Source of the DNA: Megaleporinus macrocephalus
Taxonomy: Eukaryota; Chordata; Actinopteri; Characiformes; Anostomidae
NCBI GenBank assembly: GCA_021613375.1
Contig: CM038719.1
Location: 42,307,961 to 42,371,960, forward strand
Reading direction: 5' to 3'
Length of the DNA: 64,000 nucleotides
The first letter of the stretch is position 1; the number at the start of each line of letters is the position of its first letter. A program made the translations under genes and the position numbers. The notes under the pieces are model-generated. The model made no database searches. It saw nothing but the letters and a program-made list of their open reading frames with translations, and was not told the origin of the DNA. Shown here in pieces: positions 47,091 to 59,254 of the stretch.

Positions 47091-47208
47091 AGTGTACAAT
47101 ACCTATTTGTGTATACTGTTATTGCAAGAACAAGTAAATCCGCCATCCGACTGACGTTGTTGTGTAAGTCTTTCCACACCTACACTGTCACTGAACGAGA
47201 CGAACACA
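47091..47208. other. Short spacer between arrays
   Basis: Unique sequence with nothing recognised. Confidence 0.4.
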
Positions 47209-47596
47209 ACAATACGATAGAAGAATAAAATATAAAGAGACTGTGGCACATATATAAAGTCTTATAATACAATAGAAGAATAAAATATAAAGTGACTGTG
47301 GCACATATATAAAGTCTTATAATACAATAGAAGAATAAAATATAAAGTGACTGTGGCACATATATAGTCTTATAATACAATAGATGAATAAAATATAAAG
47401 TGACTGTGGCACATATATAAAGTCTTATAATACAATAGAAGAATAAAATATAAAGTGACTGTGGCACATATATAAAGTCTTATAATACAATAGAAGAATA
47501 AAATATAAAGAGACTGTGGCACATATATAAAGTCTTATAATACAATAGATGAATAAAATATAAAGTGACTGTGGCACATATATAAAGTCTTATATT
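47209..47596. repeat. 55-bp minisatellite, seven copies
   Basis: The unit combines AATACAATAGAAGAATAAAA, TATAAAGTGACTGTGGCACA and TATATAAAGTCTTAT. Uniform apart from GAAGAATA/GATGAATA, GTGACT/GAGACT and one 3-bp deletion. It ends exactly where the Tc1-like relic begins. Confidence 0.94.
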
Positions 47597-47597
47597 T

Positions 47598-48285
47598 GGG
47601 GCTTCTCCACACCGTAACTCTCCCGGATGTGGGGAAAACAGTAAAGGTGGATCATCAGAGAACAATACATTGTTCACATTGTCCACAGCCCAAGATTTGA
47701 TCTCCTTGCACCATTGAAACCGACGTTTGGCATTGGCACGAGTGACCAAAGTTTTGGCTATAGCAGCCCGGCCGTGTATATTAACCCTGTGGAGCTCCTG
47801 ATGGACAGTTCTGGTGAAACAGGAGAAGCTGAGGTGAACATTCTGCTGTGATTTGATCAGCCGTGGTTTTATGTTTTTTGGATACAATCCGGGTTAGAAC
47901 CCAACATCCCTTTCAGACAGCTTCCTCTCGCGTCCACAGTTAATGCTGTTGGATGTGGTTGGTCCTTCTTGGTGGTCGCTGACGTTACCCTGGATACCGT
48001 GGCTCTTGATACATCACAAAGACTTGCTGTCTTGGTCACAGATGCACCAGCAAGACGTGCACCAACAGTTTGTCCTCTTTTGAACTCTGGTATGTCCCAT
48101 AATGCTGTGTTATTGTAATATTTTGATCTAAACTGTGATCTTACCTGCTAACTGAACTTCACACTCTGCTCTTACTGGTGCAATGTGCAATTAATGAAGA
48201 TTGAATACCAGACTGGTCCAATTTAGCCATGAAACCTCTCACACTAAAATGACAGGTGTCTCAGTTTCATTGCCCAACCCCTGTA
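47598..48285 (-). pseudogene. Tc1-like transposon, 5' half with N-terminal transposase
   Basis: On the minus strand the element begins at about 48,283 with TACAGGGGTTGGGCAATGAA, the expected Tc1-type terminus. The N-terminal helix-turn-helix domain follows (SVTKTASLCDVSRATVSRV). Then comes VHQELHRVNIHGRAAIAKTL and FQWCKEIKSWAVDNVNNVLFSDDP, where Tc1 enzymes have WSDES with the first catalytic Asp. The frame breaks at least once between these segments. Sequence stops at 47,598 after GVEKPQ-like codons; the catalytic C-terminal half and the right terminus are missing and a 55-bp array takes their place. Confidence 0.85.
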
Positions 48286-48475
48286 CTTCAAGATTCAAGA
48301 GTTTTATTGTCATGTGTACAGCAGAACAGACAGTTACACTGTACAATGAAATTCTTACTTTGCTGCTCCTCCATTCACCAATAGATAAAGATAACAAATA
48401 AAAGAAATAATAAAAAATAATAAAATAATTTAAAAAAAAAAATAATAAAAAATATATACAAAATATACAATAATA
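48286..48475 (-). mobile_element. LINE 3' tail, antisense, second copy
   Basis: It nearly matches 1,615-1,800 (GACAATAAAACTCTTGAA on the minus strand) and abuts the Tc1-like terminus. Here the A-rich stretch is not followed by a 37-bp array. Confidence 0.75.
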
Positions 48476-48875
48476 ATATACTTGTTACTTGTTACTTGCA
48501 AGTTACTGACTTGGTCCCATGTCTGCCTATAAGTGCCGCATAATGTAAACTACAATGGTATGTTTATGTGTTAGTGGCTATTGTTGGAATTAATACTTAA
48601 GATGAACTTATTGACATGAGCTACAGTGCTATTAGCACCTAACGCTAGCTAATATTTTCACACTCAGCAGAACGTTTAAAATTTGATTCCACACCTGATT
48701 CTGTGGAAGTCTGGACCGGGCGTGTGAGCGTGTGCAGAACAGTGCAGTATATTGTTTTATATCCGCCAGTAAGCTAACTGGCAAGCAACGTAGCTAATTA
48801 GCCAAATTAGACACTTAGGAGTGACATAAATGACCAAAAGAGCATTCAATTGTTAATTGTGGTTATTCTAAACGG
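48476..48875. other. Unique spacer, no gene seen
   Basis: Includes several TAGCTA/GCTAAC short motifs. No exon. Confidence 0.4.
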
Positions 48876-50690
48876 TTCCAGCTGCATCTCGAGCTGGAGG
48901 GAAATGAACTAGAACTAAGTTCTGGTGGTTCATGGTTGGGTCAGTTGGTGGTGGTGAACACGCCTTCATTGAGCCCTGCAGTGGAAAGCGAGGTGCAAGT
49001 TCATGATTCTGTGACTAAAATCAACAACATGTCTTGGGCGGTTCATTTTTTTGATGTCATACAGCTACGAACATATACCAGACACAGATCTGAGTGCCGG
49101 GTTTAATAAAGAAGCTTTTATGTTGTAAAGGAGGTTTTATACTTCAACCACTAGAAATAGTTCAAACATGAACCGTCCAGTTCTAGTTCATTCCAGCTGG
49201 ATCTGGTAGAATAACCACTATTAATGATACAACACGGTTTTTTATGTGTTTCTTTTAATGCAAGTGAAAAACTTTTGGTTAGGATAATTATGTAAGTTAC
49301 TTAAGTTGCTAATTAACTTACTTTTATGGCTAATTTGAAACACTGCACTGTAAAAATGCTTAATTAAAGTGTTATGGCTAGAAACTTGTTTTTTCAAGTT
49401 AAAATAACACTTTTTAATGCAGAATATAAGTTATAATTGATTAAAATAACAATTTGGATCACAAGAAGGTCAAAGTTCTAGTTCATTCCAGCTGGATCTG
49501 GTACTATTAATGATACAACACGTTTTTTTATTGTGTTTCTTTTAGTGCAAATAAAAACATCTAGTTAGGATAACTATGTAAGTTACTTTAGTTGCTAGTT
49601 AACATACTTTATTGGCTAATTTGAAACATTGCACTGTAAAAAGTGCTTAATTTGTGCAAACAAGTACTAAAAAAGCTTGGTGTAGCAAATGAAACAATAG
49701 GTATGTTTTATGGCCAGAAACTTTGTTTCCAAGTTAAATAACATTTTTAATGCAGAATAAGTTATAAATGATTATAATAACAATTTGAATCACAAGAAGG
49801 GCAAAGTGCAACCAACTTCCAAGACTAAACAATGGAGACATTAAGATTTAATAAAAAAATAAAAGTCTAAATCAAAATAAAAGCTCCAATAAGAGCAAAA
49901 ATGTGGCACACTCATAAAATTCTGTTAAATAGAAAATTTAGATTTGATTTGTAATTTAGCTTTTTTCACACTTCTAACATATACATTGAATGTACACTGA
50001 ATGTATGTGATTAAAATAACAATTTGGAGCACAAGAAGGGCAAAGTTCTAGTTCATTCCAGTTGGATCTGGTACTATTAATGATACAGCTGGATTTTTAG
50101 GTGTGTTTCTTTTAATGCAAATAAAAACATCTAATTCAAATAATTATGTAAGTTACTTAAGTTGCTGAAGTCATTTTGTTAGATTGTACCACTGAAGCAC
50201 TTTTTTTAATGTATTCTACATTTTTCTGCACGCTTACTGAGACGCCTACATTTATCTTATCATCTGTAGACTGAAGAATTTATCTTCAGTTTTTCTCGCA
50301 TTAGCAACTTGTTTGGTGGCAAACAGTCTAAAAACTATTATTGTTAGCCTCTTTTTTTTGTCAATTTTCAACCTAAAATGGTTGGTGTAGCTGATTCAAT
50401 TTTAAACAATATGTGTTTTATGGCCAGAAACCTATTTTTTCCAAGTTAAAAATAACATTTGTAACATAGAATAAGTTATAAATGATAAAATTAACAATTT
50501 AAATTGTCAACCAACGTCCAAGACTGAACATTGGAGACATTCATTTTTTAATTTAATTTAAAAAATAAAAGTCTGAATAAAAATGAAAGCATAGAATTGT
50601 GTTAAATAGAAAATTTTGATTTGATTTGTAATTTAGTTGTTTCATATGGATAAGAAGAATTAATGAAGATTTTTTTTCAGTTGTTCCAAC
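48876..50690. repeat. Diverged long-period repeat, type A
   Basis: A segment with GTTCATTCCAGCTGGATCTG, ATTAATGATACA and TTATGTAAGTTACTTAAGTT recurs from about 49,190, 49,480 and 50,045. A partial inverted relative (GGTTATTCTAAACGGTTCC) lies near 48,862. Copies differ by many substitutions and indels, so the repeat is old. No gene. Confidence 0.7.
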
Positions 50691-52600
50691 GAAGCACCTT
50701 GTACAGTGTAAACACAATTCATTATATAATTAAATACATAACTATTATGCATTTAAACAGTGCAGCAAAACTTTAATGACAATTCTAGACACCATCAAAG
50801 TCAATATGTTTATTTTACTGCTTAAGAAATTTCTCTGTTTATTTTTTCTTTCTTACTTTCAAGCTAAATATATCAGACTTGTTCAGACATTTGTTTTGGC
50901 CAGACCTATAAAAATGACTTCATGTGGTTACAAGCAGCTGAACTAGTTTTACTCAACCCTAAAAACATAGTTCAAATGGATGATTCTTTTAATCAGGGTT
51001 ATTTCTTGAGTTAATAAAACCAGTTTAATTGCTTGTTACCACACTAGGTATTTTTTGTTTTTGTTGTACCCACAAAGCATGTTTTACTGTGTATATGCAA
51101 TTTATTATATACCTAGGTACATAAATACTGTGCATGTAAACAGTGCAGTGAAACTATAGTGATAATTCTGGAGTCAGTATGTTTGTTTTAATACTTAAGA
51201 ATTTTTCTCTGTGTATTTCTAACTTATTTACTGTTAAAAATGCAAAACTTGTGCAGACATTTGCTTCGGCAGAGCTTTATGTGGTTACAAGCAGATAAAC
51301 TATTTTTATTCAACCCTGAAATCCTAGTTTGAATTAACGATTCCTTTAATCAGGGTTATTTAAGTTGAATAAAACTAAATAAAGATTTAAATACTTGTTA
51401 CCACATGAAGTATTTTTTATAGGTTGTACCAACAAAGCACTTTTTACAATGTAAATACAGTTCATTATAGAGGGTGAGTCAAAAGTGTCAGGACACCTTT
51501 TTATTCCAGAAACAAAAGGTAAAATGGTGTATCTGAATACACCAGCACGTAACAAGTGAGGGGGGCTATCTTTTAGGCTATGTCTTGAACATGGTTGCCA
51601 TTTTGGAAGCTGCCATATTGGATCAAGGGCAAGTTTCTCCAATGGGAAGGTGGTTGTGTAGCAGATCAAAGAAAACCAGAACTGTCTCAGAAATCGATTG
51701 ATGCAATCACATTTGCAATATTTCTTGAGGTTCAAACAGGCGTAGTTCAGCACCAGGGACAACACACTGAACATGTTGTTTAATGTGGTTGTTGTTGTGA
51801 CTTCCTGTGTTGATAATGTTTAAACCATAAGAGATATTACAAATCTGATTGATTTCTGAGACAATTCTGGTTTTCTTTGATCTGCTACACAACCGCCTTC
51901 CCATTACTTGCTGGAGTATTCAGATATATCATTTTCCCTCACCCTGTATACTTAAGTACATAATTGTTATATATTTAAACAGTGAAAATTGCAGACCCCA
52001 TTACAGTCAATACATTTATTTTAAGAAATTTCTTTGTTTATTTACTTATTTTACTGACTTATTAGATGCTAGATATATTAGACATATTAGACATATCACA
52101 CATCAAGGTAATTGTTTTTTTTTTTAAGTTAAAGAAAAACTGGTTCAATTACTTCTTACCACATGAAGTACTTTTATAGGTTGTACCCACAAACTACTTT
52201 ATACAGTGTATATAAAATTCATTATATTATTAAGTGCAAATGTAAAATCCATTAAATTCTTGACCCCATTAGAGTCAATAGATTTATTTCACAACTTAAG
52301 AAATGTTTCTGTTTATTTCTTATGTACTTACTTTACCAACTTATTAGATGCTATAGTAGATATATTTGACTTGTGTAGACATCAAGGTTATTGTTTTTTT
52401 ATAAAGTTGAATAAAACTAGTTTACTTCTTACCACATGAAGTACTTTTCATAGGTTGTACCCACAAAGCACTTTTTACAGTGTATGTGTAATTCATTATA
52501 TAATTAAGTACAAAATTATAATCCATTTAAATTCTAGACCCCGTTAGACTCGATACGTTTATTTTCCTGCTTAAGAATCTTCAGAGACTTTTCTTTGCGA
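50690..52600. repeat. Diverged long-period repeat, type B
   Basis: The block TACAGTGTAAATACAATTCA, then ATAATTAAGTACATAA, then CCCATTAGAGTCAATA and TTAAGAAATTTCTCTG recurs from about 50,700, 51,090, 51,440, 51,945, 52,200 and 52,480. Spacings are about 280-500 bp. One copy is interrupted by the foldback element at 51,474. Confidence 0.7.
51474..51952. mobile_element. Foldback mariner-like non-autonomous element
   Basis: The ends are AGGGTGAGTCAAAAGTGTCA (left) and CCCTCACCCTGTATA (right), complementary over AGGGTGAG. TA is present at both borders, as expected of Tc1/mariner target sites. Internally, GTGTAGCAGATCAAAGAAAA near 51,655 pairs with TTTTCTTTGATCTGCTACAC near 51,872, so the element folds into a long hairpin. 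No transposase is encoded. Confidence 0.7.
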
Positions 52601-53320
52601 GACTTGTGCAGACATTTGCTTTGGCCAGACTCTTAAATGTTCAATCCGTCTCCGCCTAAAACTTGCCAATAGCACTTCAGCGTTATTATGAGAAAAGCCC
52701 AACTTCTTGACTTAAGTGACCTGCAAAGTTTTTTAAGAACTTTCTTAATGCAGCCTTTTGAAGGAGCGTTGCTCTGCAGGTAGGAATTTGCCTGTATCAA
52801 TAAAACTCTTCCCCTTCTGCCTGGCCCAGATACTGAGCAGTCTGCATATTAAGCGTTGCCCTCTGACCTCACTAAATTCACAGCCCTTTGATTTTTTTTT
52901 TCTATACCAGCTCACCGCCGCAGACTGTTACCTGTATGGATTTAGCCTAAGCGGCTTAGTGGCCCTTTGAAAGCCTGCTGGATGTGGAACCCTGGGTGAG
53001 GGCTCAGGAAGAAAGCCCCATCTCGCTGTCCTCGCAGCGTTTAATGCGGAAATCTACGGCGGGCGTCACTTCGAGAACGATACGCTCTTCAGTCCCAGCG
53101 TACGCGCTGTTTTCAGGAAGTGTCGAAAAGAGAGAAGGTACGTTTTTTTTTTAAATTGCTCTGAAATTTCCAATACCGGTCTTTGATGAGGGGACTTTGA
53201 GTGCCAGAGTGGCACATGGAGATTAGCGCTTACACCTACGCTGGGAATTATATATACACACACCAGGCACATGAATGCTAAAGGTTGAAAGTTGTGAAAG
53301 AGTCAGGTGGTGATTTGTGA
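52601..53320. other. Unique, mixed-composition island
   Basis: Balanced, CpG-bearing sequence (for example CGGCGGGCGTCACTTCGAG near 53,057). No exon was supported. It could be conserved non-coding DNA. Confidence 0.3.
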
Positions 53321-53323
53321 AAG

Positions 53324-53324
<1 letters not shown>

Positions 53325-53417
<93 letters not shown>
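53325..53417. repeat. (TA)n followed by T-run
   Basis: About 30 TA repeats with one TATTA break, then about 28 T. Such a tract is prone to sequencing and assembly error. Confidence 0.95.
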
Positions 53418-53420
<3 letters not shown>

Positions 53421-54090
53421 AGTTCAGTTTGCCAGTAATGAGACATGTTGATTAGATTAACTGAAGATGTTTATTTCGTGCAGTGGTAAGAAGTCACCCC
53501 TCGTTCTGTACTAACTCTGGAAAAGTATGTATAGTAAATGTATAGTTTTTTAATCAAAGTAATATTTTAAGTTCAGTAAAACTTATTCAATTACTTGTGA
53601 CAACATGAAGCACTTTGGTCTGAAGTATTATATATAATAATGTATAATATATAATATATTTTAATATATAATAATAATATATAAGTAATGCATTTCACTT
53701 AAATTTCATTCTAAAATCACACAGTTAGACTTAATTATATTTAATTTCTACATAATTGAAAAGATACTTATGTTGAAATTGAAAACCTGTCATTACCATC
53801 AACACATGTCTTTACCATCTCAACAGGTTACGTGTTTTTATGAAACTCATATTGTGATCTTTTTCATAAATTGATCACTTTTTAGTATTTTATTGGGGCC
53901 CAGAAGTTTTAAAGTCTGGGCTGGGGACAAACCAAAGTAGCAAAATATTGATGTTTAAATCATAATAAAAAATGGAAATCATAATTATTTTGGTGAGTCT
54001 TTTTTGGTGATGAAAGGAATGATCTATTTATTTTGGATTAAAGTAATTTTAACACAAATTTATAGCCTTTATATTTAGTTGCTTTTTATA
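53418..54090. other. AT-rich spacer, no gene seen
   Basis: Contains TATAATATATAATA patches near 53,630-53,690. No exon or element end recognised. Confidence 0.4.
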
Positions 54091-54094
54091 TCCT

Positions 54095-54180
54095 GTTAAA
54101 AATATTATGATGAACAGACCATCGTTTGGAAAGAATTCTGGTTCCATTAGCTTTCACCTGAATCTCGTTATGCTCCACGT
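54095..54180. repeat. Dispersed repeat family 2, copy C (diverged)
   Basis: ATTATGATGAACAGACCATC and AATTCTGGTTCCATTAGCTT match the 4.1-kb and 14.7-kb copies with a small internal deletion. Confidence 0.5.
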
Positions 54181-54480
54181 AAACACGGCCTCAGGTTATG
54201 TTTGTGATGTGAAGTATTGCCGCAGTGTTGCTGAGCGATTGAGCCTTTATCTTGTTTACCGTCAGATCCCTGTGTCCACCTTTTTCAGTTTTTAACCCTC
54301 TATTGTTCTGATAGTCTTTCCGGTTTTGACCTTCTTGCTTTCTCTCTTTGATAATAGTTATTACTAGTGCTTTCCTGATTTTGACCCTCACCTATGTACC
54401 AACATCCCTTCTTGTAATGAAGCTCTTTGCTTTGTGTTATTTACAAACTTCTGTGATTAATTTTAATGAAAAACATCATC
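54181..54480. other. Spacer, no gene seen
   Basis: No supported feature. Confidence 0.4.
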
Positions 54481-54484
54481 TATC

Positions 54485-54735
54485 CTTCTATTATCCTTCC
54501 ACTAGTCGGGGTCACTAGGGCTGGAGCCAAGCCCAAGGCCAGTCCATCGCATGGCCAACACACACTCACACCTACGGGCAGTTTAGAGTGAGGATCCTAA
54601 CATGCATGTGTTTGGACTGTGGGAGGAAACCGGAGTACCCGGAGGAACCCACTCAAACACGGAGAGAACATACACACTCCACACAGAACCACCCAGACCG
54701 GAATCCAACCCAGATCATCTTACTGTGAGGAGACA
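54485..54735 (-). repeat. Dispersed repeat family 1, copy B, reverse orientation
   Basis: The minus strand carries the same GGTTCCTCCGGGTACTCCGG and CACATGCATGTTAGGATCC blocks as 3,805-3,990, and extends further (CCAGCCCTAGTGACCCCGAC). Confidence 0.7.
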
Positions 54736-55540
54736 GAGCTGACCAACTTTTGTGGGTTTATTACTATCAACGTTAGCAATGTTTGTTAGTACTGTTGCTA
54801 TATTTTGATGCTTTTAAGGTCCAGAAAAGCAGGAAATCTGCCGAGGCTGCGTTTCTAATTATGAGTCCACCAACACGTGGGAGCTTAGTCTGTGCTCTCT
54901 TTCTGTTTGTAATAAAAGGAGCTTAAATGGGGAAAACGCGACATAAAGCAGCAGCAGCAGCCAGTCATTCCAGACCTGGTCCCATCTCAGCCCGGCTCTT
55001 GTAACTCACTGCAATCGATTCTGAACGTGGTCCCCGACCGTCAGCTGCAGTCGAGATGGCGTGAAAATCTCTTTTCCTTGCCCTGAGATTGGGTTTCCTG
55101 CACAGCCCCACCTCGGAACGGGCTGCGAGTGGGTGTGCAGTTAATCTCCCACCCAAGTCTGTAAGCGCTTTACACGTTACCAGGAGCCAAAAAAATAAAA
55201 GAAATTCAGACCCCAAAGCTTATCTCGGCGAGGAATGCGTGCTGATGGCTTCGAAACTCCTTAAAAGCACAGGAAGTGATAAGTGAACAGTCTCACAGTC
55301 CAGGCCTGATGCTCTGGCGAGGCAGTAAGGACTGACTTTACTGACTCCAAACATTCATTATAACACAAAGAAATCATTCTATAATGTTCTATATCTTCCA
55401 CTAAGAGGCAGCACTTGTTTGCCCCCTTTTCATCATGTTTTGGAGGCAATAGGTGACAAAAACATCAGGTCTCATAGCTCAACCATAGCGCCCCTAGTTT
55501 CAATGAACTGAAAACTGATCCAATGACTTTATAACTGCAA
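54736..55540. other. Unique, balanced-composition stretch; no supported gene
   Basis: A short (CAG)n lies at about 54,945-54,960. Sequence from 54,830 to 55,280 is non-repetitive with several CpGs and frames open on both strands, but no splice-consistent exon was found. Confidence 0.3.
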
Positions 55541-55544
55541 GAGA

Positions 55545-55850
55545 GGGAGATTGGTTTCAGATGTTCACCTCTCTGATGACCTCACCTGGTCCCTCCACAC
55601 CAACACGATTGTGAGATCTGCCCGTGAGCGTCTCTTCTTCCTGCGCAGGCTCAGGAAGTTTGGACTGCCTCCTGATCTCCTCACCAGCTTCTATAGATGC
55701 ACTATAGAGAGCATCCTAACGGGCTGCATCACTGTCTGGTACGGCAGCTGCACTGCCTGCGACCGCAAGGCCCTAAAAGGAGTGGTGAGGACAGCAGAGC
55801 ACATCATAGGCAACAAACCACCAGCCTTACAGGACATCTATCAGTCCCGC
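55545..55850 (+). pseudogene. L2-clade LINE ORF2 C-terminal fragment
   Basis: The frame from 55,551 reads SDDLTWSLHTNTIVRSARER, LFFLRRLRKFGLPPDLLTSF, YRCTIESILTGCITVWYGSC and VVRTAEHIIG, the classic C-terminal region of L2-type ORF2. It is followed by LQDIYQSRCLR, where the normal ORF2 would continue for about 60 residues. Here that segment has been tandemly multiplied. The reverse transcriptase catalytic core is missing. Confidence 0.85.
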
Positions 55851-58262
55851 TGCCTGAGGAACAAACTAACCAGCCTTACAGGACATCTACCAGCCTCGCT
55901 GCCTGAGAACAAGCTACCAGACTTACAAGACATCTACCAGTCCTGCTGTGAGAACAAACTACCAGCCTTACAGGACATCTACCAGTCCTGCTGCCTGTGG
56001 AACAAACTACCAGCCTTACAGGACATCTACCAGTCCCTGCCTGAGGAACAAACTACCAGCCTTACAGGACATCTACCATCCCGCTGCCTGAGGAACAAAC
56101 TACCAGCCTTACAAGACATCTACCAGTCCTGCTGCCTGAGGAACAAACTACCAGCCTTACAGGACATCTACCAGTCCCGCTGCCTGAGGAACAAACTACC
56201 AGCCTTACAAGACATCTACCAGTCCTGCTGCCTGAGGAACAAACTACCAGCCTTACAGGACATCTACCAGTCCCCTACCTATGGAACAAACTACCAGCCT
56301 TACAGGACATTTACCAGTCCCGCTGCCTGAGGAACAGACTACCAGCGTTCCAGGACATCTACCAGTCCCGCTGCCTGAGGAAACAAACTACCAGCCTTGC
56401 AGGACATCTACCAGTCCCGCTGCCTGAGGAACAAACTACCAGCCTTACAGGACATCTACCAGCCTCGCTGCCTGAGGAACAAACTACCAGCCTTACAGGA
56501 CGTCTACCAGTCCCACTGCCTGAGGAACAAACTACCAGCCTTACAGGTTGACTATCATCCCGCTGCCTGAGGAACAGACTACCAGCGTTCCAGGACGTCT
56601 ACTAGTCCGCTGCCTGCCTGAGGAACAAACTACCAGCCTTACAGGATGTCTACCAGTCCCACTGCCTGAGGAACAAACTACCAGCCTTGCAGGACATCTA
56701 CCATTCCCGCTGCTTGAGGAACAAACTACCAGCCTTGCAGGACATCTACCAGTCCCCTGCCAGAGGAACAAACCACCAGCGTTGCAGGACATCTATCAGT
56801 CCCGCTGCCTGAGGAACAAACTACCAGCCTTGCAGGACATCTACCAGTCCCGCTGCCTGAGAAACAAACTACCAGCCTTGCAGGACATCTACCAGTCCCG
56901 CTGCCTGAGGAACAAACTTCCAGCCTTACAGGACGTCTATCTCCCGCTGCCTGAGGAACAGACTACCAGCGTTCCAGGACATCTACCAGTCCCCTGCCTG
57001 TGGAACAAACTACCAGCCTTACAGGACATCTACCAGTCCCCGCTGCCTGAGAACAGACTACCAGCGTTCCAGGACATCTACCAGTGTCCCGCTGCCTGAG
57101 GAACAAACTACCAGCCTTGCAGGACATCTACCAGTCCCGCTGCCTGAGGAACAAACTACCAGCCTTACAGGACATCTACCAGCCTCGCTGCCTGAGGAAC
57201 AAACTACCAGCGTTACAGGACGTCTACTAGTCCCGCTGCCTGAGGAACAAACTACCAGCTTTAGAGGACGTCTATCAGTCCCGCTGCCTGAGGAACAGAC
57301 TACCAGGGTTCCAGGACGTCTACTAGTCCCGCTGCCTGAGGAACAAGCTACCAGCCTTACAGGACGTCTACCAGTCCCACTGCCTGAGGAACAAACTACC
57401 CGCCTTATAAGACATCTATCAGTCCCACTGCCTGAGGAACCAACTACCAGCCTTACAGGACATCTACCAGTCCCACTGCCTGAGGAACAAACCACCAGCG
57501 TTGCAGGACATCTATCAGTCCCGCTGCCTGAGGAACAAACTACCAGCCTTGCAGGACATCTACCAGTCCCGCTGCCTGAGGAACAAACTTCCAGCGTTGC
57601 AGGACATCTATCAGTCCCGCTGCCTGAGGAACAAACTTCCAGCCTTCCAGGACATCTACCAGTCCCGCTGCCTGAGGAACAAACTACCAGCCTTACAGAA
57701 CATCTATCAGTCCCGCTGCCTGAGGAACAAACTACCAGCCTTGCAGGACATCTACCAGTCCCGCTGCCTGAGGAACAAACCACCAGCGTTGCAGGACATC
57801 TATCAGTCCCGCTGCCTGAGGAACAAACTACCAGCCTTGCAGGACATCTACCAGTCCCGCTGCCTGAGGAACAAACTTCCAGCGTTGCAGGACATCTATC
57901 AGTCCCGCTGCCTGAGGAACAAACTTCCAGCCTTCCAGGACATCTACCAGCCCACTGCCTGAGGAACAGACTACCAGCGTTCCAGGACGTCTACCAGTCC
58001 CGCTGCCTGAATAACAACTACCAGCCTTACAAGACTTCTACCAGTCCCACTGCCTGAGGAACACACTACCAGACTTACAGGACATCTACCAGTCCCGCTG
58101 TCTGAGGAACAAACTACCAGCTTTACAGGACATCTACCAGTCCTGCTGCCTGAGGAACAAACTACCAGCTTTACAGGATATCTATTAGTCCTGCTGCCTG
58201 AGGAACAAACTACCAGCTTTACAGGATATCTATTAGTCCTGCTGCCTGAGGAACAAACTACC
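55836..58262. repeat. 48-bp minisatellite (~50 copies) built from LINE coding sequence
   Basis: The unit joins CTACCAGCCTTACAGGACAT, CTACCAGTCCCGCTGCCTGA and GGAACAAA, 48 bp, encoding LPALQDIYQSRCLRNK in frame. The first unit is continuous with the ORF2 frame upstream. Variants (GCGTTCCAGG, TTGCAGG, CGTCTACTAG) are scattered. Indels break the frame repeatedly, so it is no longer coding. Confidence 0.95.
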
Positions 58263-58264
58263 CG

Positions 58265-58330
58265 CCTTCTGATCTGGGTTGGATTCCCGGTCCTGGTCGT
58301 TCTGTGTGGAGTGTGTATGTTCTCCGGTAC
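58265..58330 (+). repeat. Dispersed repeat family 1, truncated copy C
   Basis: GATCTGGGTTGGATTCCCGG and TGTGTGGAGTGTGTATGTTC match copies A and B, and the match ends at TCTCCGGTACTC. Confidence 0.55.
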
Positions 58331-59145
58331 TCAGCCTGAAATCAGTCTATCAAATTTGTTTAAAGTCAAAGCAGAAAAAACATGTTGGACTTTCAACAGG
58401 CTGAACTTTAAACATATTTTTCTTTGCGTGGCTTTAAATCTGTTTGTATATGTAATTACGTACAGTCACTATATCACTTTCATCATGATCACTACAGAAA
58501 CTTTACCAAACGCTCTGATCTAAATTATTTTTATTCTTAATAAAAATACCATAATAACATGATTAATCCCCAAAATTTAATGTTGTCGAATTTGTCCCCA
58601 AGAATTCCTACTTACAGCCGAGGCTCTGACTCAATGCACTGGTGGGAGAATCGTGCATAGAACAATATATTTAACATTATAACAAATATTTTCAATAATC
58701 ACTGCAACGACTCTATTGACCTGTTTCTGAGCTCAAGGTCGAGGACTACAGTTCCCAGGATCCTTTACCGTATACAGAAACTCTCAGGTTTTGGACGGTG
58801 ATCTCTGTAAAGCTATTCATCCGTCTTTTTTCCACAGACAGAACGTTTGGTTCGGAGAGCCGGACTCAGGAAATTGTTGGTGAAAGTTCAGAGGTGATCT
58901 CAGGCAGCTAATAAAGGCAAATTACATAATGGGAAATTACTGGAGCTGAGCAAAATGGAAACCATTACACAGGGCCTGCAACTCAACCTTACCAACCTCG
59001 GAGAGCAGTGATTCAGAACAGAGGAGCGACACACATGACTGGATTATAAAAATTGGAATTAACTAATTCCGCAGGGATTGGACCTCATCCTTGTCTGGAT
59101 CACCATCACACACGAGCTGGACATGGTTCTCCTAACCCCTCAGCA
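58331..59145. other. Unique stretch, no supported gene
   Basis: AT-rich to about 58,620, then balanced with CpGs. No exon or element end. Confidence 0.35.
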
Positions 59146-59149
59146 CTGA

Positions 59150-59250
59150 GGAATGCAAGGGGCTGAACCCGAAAGGACACGACTGAAGTGCACTTGAACA
59201 AAACACCAAACCCCCAACTGCTCCCCGGGTACTGTAGATATCGCTGCTCA
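59150..59250 (-). repeat. Dispersed repeat family 3, copy B, inverted
   Basis: Reverse complement of the 24,520-24,680 block (CAGTACCCGGGGAGCAGTTG), directly beside the inverted minisatellite. Confidence 0.75.
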
Positions 59251-59254
59251 CCAG

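Noticed and set aside
47180..47467. Short repetitive minus-strand protein (YILFFYCIIRLYICATVTL type)
   Set aside because: Encoded only by the 55-bp array and with no start or context signal.
55551..57962. Leucine-rich-repeat-like protein from the LPALQDIYQSRCLRNK units
   Set aside because: The repeated segment is the known C-terminal sequence style of L2 ORF2, and frequent indels break the frame.
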